Assembly (NCBI RefSeq): GCF_022513565.1
Contig: NZ_JAKWBE010000028.1
Coordinates: 1-64,000 of the forward strand
Direction: 5' to 3'
Length of the DNA stretch: 64,000 bases
Source of the DNA: Streptomyces gilvus
GTDB taxonomy: Bacteria > Actinomycetota > Actinomycetes > Streptomycetales > Streptomycetaceae
Within the stretch, counting starts at the first letter, position 1; every line of letters starts with the position of its first letter. Both the position numbers and the translations under genes were made by a program. Shown here in pieces: positions 60,565 through 64,000 of this stretch. The notes below the pieces were generated by a model. The model worked only from the letters and a program-made list of their open reading frames with translations, did not search any database and was not told the origin of the DNA.

Positions 60565-61194
60565 CTAGGGAAGCCCGGCGTCACTGAGGCCGACGTCTTG
60601 GAGATCGCCGCCATGAAGCCCATCGTCACCTGGACCACTGTCGCTCAGACCACTCTCGTTCAGACCACTCTCGTTCAGACCACTGTCGTGGAACTCTCCG
60701 TCACTCAGCCCGGCGTCATGACGCCCGGCACCCCCCTCTCCCCCGCCCCGGTTCCGCCCGCCCCGCTGCCGCTGGATCAACTGCTGCACGAGCCGTACGA
60801 GTTCGGCGGGCTCAAAGGGTTTGGCAAGAAAGGCGTCGACGCCGACGTCCAGCCCGGCCTCGACCTCGTAAGACGTACAGGCACTCACGATGGCGAGGGG
60901 AAGATCACGCGTCCGCGGATCGGACCGCAACCGAGCCGCGGTACGCAGCCCGTCCAGCCTCGGCATGACGACGTCGAGGGTCACGACATCGGGCCGCACC
61001 TCATGAACGAGATCCAGACACTCGACACCATCGGCCGCGGTCACGACCTCAAGCCCCTCCAGCTCGAGATTGACCCTGATCAGCTGCCGGATGACCTTGT
61101 TGTCGTCCACAACAAGCACCCGGCCCGAAGCGCCTGGCACAACTCGAGAGTAGGTCGACCCCGGCCACCGCGTCCGGCTTTTCCCCACTTCCAC
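60565..61194 (-). CDS. receiver-only response regulator with repetitive acidic tail
   Basis: A 209-residue protein with a CheY-like receiver at about residues 24-138: acidic pair in RVLVVDDNKVIRQLIRVNLE, phospho-Asp74 in VVTLDVVMPRLDGLRTAARL, Ser in LAIVSACTSYEV, and Lys in AFLAKPFEPAELVRLVQQLI. No output domain follows; instead there is a 70-residue Gly/Asp/Ser-rich tail with repeats such as DSGLNESGLNESGLSDSG. No kinase gene is adjacent. The start is uncertain (GTG at 61194, or further in). It may relay phosphate or bind a partner protein. Confidence 0.8.
   Translation of the reverse strand: MEVGKSRTRWPGSTYSRVVPGASGRVLVVDDNKVIRQLIRVNLELEGLEVVTAADGVECLDLVHEVRPDVVTLDVVMPRLDGLRTAARLRSDPRTRDLPLAIVSACTSYEVEAGLDVGVDAFLAKPFEPAELVRLVQQLIQRQRGGRNRGGGEGGAGRHDAGLSDGEFHDSGLNESGLNESGLSDSGPGDDGLHGGDLQDVGLSDAGLP
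60631..60690. repeat. 15-bp tandem repeat in the response-regulator tail
   Basis: Four units of 15 bp, consensus CAGACCACTCTCGTT on the plus strand, coding in-frame for five-residue repeats of the N/S-E/D-S-G-L type. Being a multiple of three, changes in copy number would keep the frame. Confidence 0.8.
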
Positions 61195-61367
61195 CGCGCA
61201 CGAGGGACACGACGGGGGACGACCTCACCCCCGCCCCCGCACCGCCGGCGCCACCCACAGGAACCCCGCCCCGGACCCCACGACCGACACCGCAAAACCC
61301 GTTCATGAACACCCCGAAGGAGCTGGTAGGGTTCTACCCGTCGCCGCCAAACCAGGGCGCCCGACAC

Positions 61368-61439
61368 GCCCCCGTAGCTCAGGGGATAGAGCAACGGCCT
61401 CCGGAGCCGTGTGCGCAGGTTCGAATCCTGCCGGGGGCA
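61368..61439 (+). tRNA. tRNA-Arg (anticodon CCG)
   Basis: A full cloverleaf: acceptor GCCCCCG pairs with CGGGGGC, D-arm AGCTCAGGGGATAGAGC, anticodon arm with loop CTCCGGA giving anticodon CCG (reads CGG), T-arm CAGGTTCGAATCCTG, discriminator A. The 3' CCA is not fully encoded, as is common in Streptomyces. Confidence 0.95.
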
Positions 61440-61449
61440 CCGGAAAATC

Positions 61450-61490
61450 AAGGCCCTGAACTGCAGAAATGCGGTTCAGGGCCTTTCTTG
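61450..61490 (+). terminator. terminator after tRNA-Arg
   Basis: A hairpin with AAGGCCCTGAAC and GTTCAGGGCCTT arms and a loop around GAAAT, followed by TCTTG, 10 bases after the tRNA. Confidence 0.8.
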
Positions 61491-61865
61491 TGCATGCCAA
61501 AACGCACACGGCTACTTGGCGATGACCACTCCGTTCAGGAAGGCTTCGACCTGCGGCTTTACGGCACCGCACGGATGGAATCCCAAATGTCCGATCCCGC
61601 AGAGTGCTTCGCGCGGGACATACGCGGGACGCCGAACCGCACGATGCAGTCGCAGCAGAAAAGCACCTGCTGCGACCTGTGTGTTTTCCGATGGGGACGC
61701 CTCCCGATGAGACGGAGGAACACCTCCGTTTCACTTTCGCGGGCCAGCACGCGACACGAATGTGGGAGCCCGTCGCCGCAGCCACCGCTGACGAACTGCA
61801 TGGCACAGGCGGGATGGGAAGCCCGCGAGCCACCGGCCCCCGCGGAGACGACCGGTGGTCTGGTT
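61491..61865. other. unexplained region downstream of the tRNA gene
   Basis: 375 bases with no recognisable gene. Short frames exist on both strands (for example MTTPFRKASTCGFTAPHG on the plus strand), but none has a known motif, and base composition is less extreme than in neighbouring genes. It could hold degraded sequence at a tRNA insertion site; no integrase remnant is visible. Confidence 0.4.
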
Positions 61866-63740
61866 TCAGCGACGCTTCTTGCCCCTGCTTCGACCGCCGC
61901 CCTTACGTCGCGTGGTCGACTGCGTTTGGCGTACCTGCGCCAGGTACGCCTTCTCGCACTCCTCGTATGCCAACGCAGCCGGCCCGGCGATCTCCTCGTC
62001 CGGGTGGTCCGAGAGCAGTTGAAGGGCATGCGATGCGGTGGCGGGGTCGGCACGGGCGAGATCCGACACCAGCGCGGGTGCACCGCCCGGCCAATCGGTG
62101 GCCATCTGTTCCAAGCCCTCATACAGGGCGCCGAGTTCCGGGGTGGGGCGGCCACCATCCGTTCCTTCCGGCAGCGCCTCCTCGTCCTCCAGGACTTCGT
62201 CGAGGGCGAAGGAGGCGCGCCAGGCCGGGACCGCGAGGGCGTGCAGCCGGTCCAGCCTCCACAGCAGCCGGGCCGAGAGGGGCACGGCCTCTTCCTCGAC
62301 CGTCTCCCCCACCGCCCGCAGCACCTCGGCGGCCCAGGCGCCGAGTACCCGGTCGCCGACGTGACCGGCGAGCAGCCCGGGCGCGGCGTCCGGCAGGGTC
62401 AACGCCACCAGCCTGCGGTGGCCCGGCAGGTCCGTGGAGGGCGCAGGGGCCGCCAGTGCCGCCAGCAGCGACGGCCAGCGCGCCTCGGGCCCCTCGCCGC
62501 CCGCGACCCACTGGCTCAGCACACGGTGGGCGGCGGGATCGTCCCACTGCCGCGCGGCGGGGACCAGCCGTACGGCATCCATCGCGACCACCGCTTTCAT
62601 GGTGGGGAAGCGATCCGACACGCTCAAGGGCGTCCACCCGTGCCCCTCGCTGTCACCCGCGGCGGCCCCGTCTGTCTCCCGCGTCGGTTCACCCGCTCGG
62701 GGTGGCCAGCCCCCGCCGTACGCCAGCAGCAGCGCCTCTCGAAGTACGACAGCAGCCAACGGGGTCAGCCCATACGCGTCGCCACGCCGCCACACCGCAC
62801 CGGCCTCGGCCAGCAGATCCAGGCGTCCGACCAGCCGCTGAGCCTCCGGTGCCAGCTCGATGGCTTCCTGTTCATCCAACTGGCCCATCTGCAGCAGTCG
62901 TTCGAGCTCCGGCAGTGACGGCAGCCGGTACGTCTCCGCCGTGCACCCGGATTCCTCCAGCTCCGTGAAGTCCTCGGGGCCGCGCACCGGCGCGGCGAGC
63001 GACGCCTCCGGCGGCACCGCCCAGTCGGCTGCCACAGCCGCATCCCGCGCCACCGACCGGGTCTCGCCCGCCGCGCAGTGGAGTGCCATCAGATCGCCCA
63101 AAGTCTCGCCCTCGAAGCCGTCCCCGAGGTCCGGATCGTCGTCCAGCCGCGCGCACAGTTCCACCCGGGGGCGCACCGCGAGAGCCGCGAGTTCACCCAC
63201 GTTCTGCTCACGCCATGCTTCCAGGGACGGCCCAGGCCGCGGCCTGCCCTCCGGATCCAGGAGGAGAAAGCCGGTCGTTAGCGCGCTGTCGACCCCGTCC
63301 GTGTCGACGTCCGCGGGCGGGGAGGCGGCGAGCTGCGCGGCGGGCGCGAGCAACCCGCTGCCGCACAGCGCGGCCACAAGGCCGTCCTGGTCGGCGGGCA
63401 GCTGGTGCGGCGGCGCGAACGGCTCTTCCCCTCGCAGCATGTCGTACTGCTCGGCCACCGTGCCCACCGCGGTGAACAGCGCCATGTCGTCCGGACGCGG
63501 GCCGGGAGCGGGAAGCGTCGCCAACGGCAGTTCGGCCGGCCCCAACGACCAGCGGCGTCCCACGCGCAGCCCGGCTTTCGTGACCGCCTCGGTCCACTCG
63601 TGGACTCCATCGGCATCCATCAGACGCGCCACCTGTTCGGAGCCGAGCAGGTCCAGCACCCATGGCGCCTCGTCCGACTTTGTCAGATACAGGGCGAGAC
63701 GCTGCCCCAGCGCCATCGCGGCCACAGCCTGCCGCTCCAT
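61866..63740 (-). CDS. large hypothetical protein, main part of a frameshifted gene
   Basis: A 624-residue frame starting MERQAVAAMALGQRLALYLT with no known domain. It is rich in Leu, Ala, Glu and Asp, helical, and ends in a very basic tail (TTRRKGGGRSRGKKRR). Its reading continues sensibly upstream of the first ATG (AWALGPYRRGLA), and the missing N-terminus lies in another frame at 63683-63979; a single lost base near 63780 would join them into a protein of about 705 residues. Long helical proteins of this kind in Streptomyces are sometimes labelled helicase-associated, which I cannot confirm here. Confidence 0.7.
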   Translation of the reverse strand: MERQAVAAMALGQRLALYLTKSDEAPWVLDLLGSEQVARLMDADGVHEWTEAVTKAGLRVGRRWSLGPAELPLATLPAPGPRPDDMALFTAVGTVAEQYDMLRGEEPFAPPHQLPADQDGLVAALCGSGLLAPAAQLAASPPADVDTDGVDSALTTGFLLLDPEGRPRPGPSLEAWREQNVGELAALAVRPRVELCARLDDDPDLGDGFEGETLGDLMALHCAAGETRSVARDAAVAADWAVPPEASLAAPVRGPEDFTELEESGCTAETYRLPSLPELERLLQMGQLDEQEAIELAPEAQRLVGRLDLLAEAGAVWRRGDAYGLTPLAAVVLREALLLAYGGGWPPRAGEPTRETDGAAAGDSEGHGWTPLSVSDRFPTMKAVVAMDAVRLVPAARQWDDPAAHRVLSQWVAGGEGPEARWPSLLAALAAPAPSTDLPGHRRLVALTLPDAAPGLLAGHVGDRVLGAWAAEVLRAVGETVEEEAVPLSARLLWRLDRLHALAVPAWRASFALDEVLEDEEALPEGTDGGRPTPELGALYEGLEQMATDWPGGAPALVSDLARADPATASHALQLLSDHPDEEIAGPAALAYEECEKAYLAQVRQTQSTTRRKGGGRSRGKKRR

Positions 63741-63979
63741 CGCCAGTCCGCGCCGGTAAGGGCCGAGCGCCCACGCCGCTCGGCCAGGGAGCCCGCGTCG
63801 GGCTCCGCGGCATCCGTCGCGTGCGGAAGGGACAGCAGCCTGACACGCTCCGCGTACGGCAACCGCCCAAGTTCCTCCAACTCTCCCCGCACCGCCTGCG
63901 CGTCCCGTACGTCGACACCGCGCGACCGCAACAGGCCGCCCCAGAAGCGAGGGAGAGTCAACTCGCGTGGGTCACACAT
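63683..63979 (-). pseudogene. N-terminal part of the frameshifted hypothetical gene
   Basis: Starting MCDPRELTLPRFWGGLLRSR, the frame is protein-like to DAGSLAERR (about 63780), then turns into a compositionally odd tail (GRSALTGADWRWSGRLWPRW) that stops at 63683. Switching frame at that point continues as AWALGPYRRGLAMERQ, the start of the downstream frame. So this is probably the true beginning of the gene at 61866. The start is ATG at 63979, or a GTG one codon earlier. Confidence 0.6.
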
Positions 63980-64000
63980 CACCCGCAGGTGTTCCTCGGC

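Overview
The window is high-GC actinobacterial chromosome. The proteins, codon bias (G/C at third positions), frequent GTG/TTG starts and gene order point to Streptomyces. From memory, the order scy-filP ... nucS ... atpIBEFHAGDC ... prfA-rpmE ... rho-thrB-thrC-hom-lysA matches, inverted, the SCO53xx-SCO54xx core region of S. coelicolor. Most of the content is housekeeping or conserved Streptomyces core; there is no prophage, CRISPR array, transposase or secondary-metabolite cluster.

Left part (1-9.4 kb): a G-rich non-coding end; a three-gene operon (SRPBCC membrane protein, DUF4166 protein, TetR regulator) read leftward behind two TetR-type palindromes; a thiamine-binding/DUF3817 pair; three tandem AIM24-family genes; a MarR regulator; a decayed MFS transporter with a roughly 100-bp duplication; then meaB, an acetyl-CoA acetyltransferase and methylmalonyl-CoA epimerase (propionyl-/methylmalonyl-CoA metabolism).

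9.6-19 kb: the cytoskeletal pair scy and filP (giant coiled coils of the polar growth machinery), followed by two related ABC export modules. 19-31 kb: a zinc-ribbon protein, an LLM flavin enzyme, the divergent pair SCO5389-like/nucS (non-canonical mismatch repair), a large membrane-anchored NTPase, a STAS protein, 3-hydroxybutyryl-CoA dehydrogenase, a cobalamin adenosyltransferase, a two-component system with two exported proteins, and a RelE-type toxin-antitoxin pair. At 31-33 kb lies a secreted GH18 chitinase with two DasR-like sites in its promoter.

33-49.6 kb (all leftward): DUF2550, the complete F1Fo ATP synthase operon (atpI to atpC), a WecA/TagO-like glycosyltransferase, glyA, a phosphatase-like protein whose catalytic cysteine is serine, a threonylcarbamoyl-AMP synthase, prmC, prfA, rpmE and an LCP protein. 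49.7-60.3 kb: a trypsin-like protease fused to FG-GAP repeats, rho, and the threonine/lysine branch thrB, thrC, hom, lysA, preceded by a protein that looks like arginyl-tRNA synthetase with its catalytic core removed. The right end has a receiver-only response regulator with a repetitive tail, tRNA-Arg(CCG), and a large hypothetical gene split by an apparent one-base frameshift.

The features I would look at again are the Cys-to-Ser phosphatase-like protein, the core-less ArgRS-like protein, the hairpin between atpD and atpC, several 8-, 15- and 26-bp tandem repeats in operon junctions or gene ends, and the palindromes upstream of the SRPBCC operon, the toxin-antitoxin pair and thrB. I did not find a clearly new multi-gene system.
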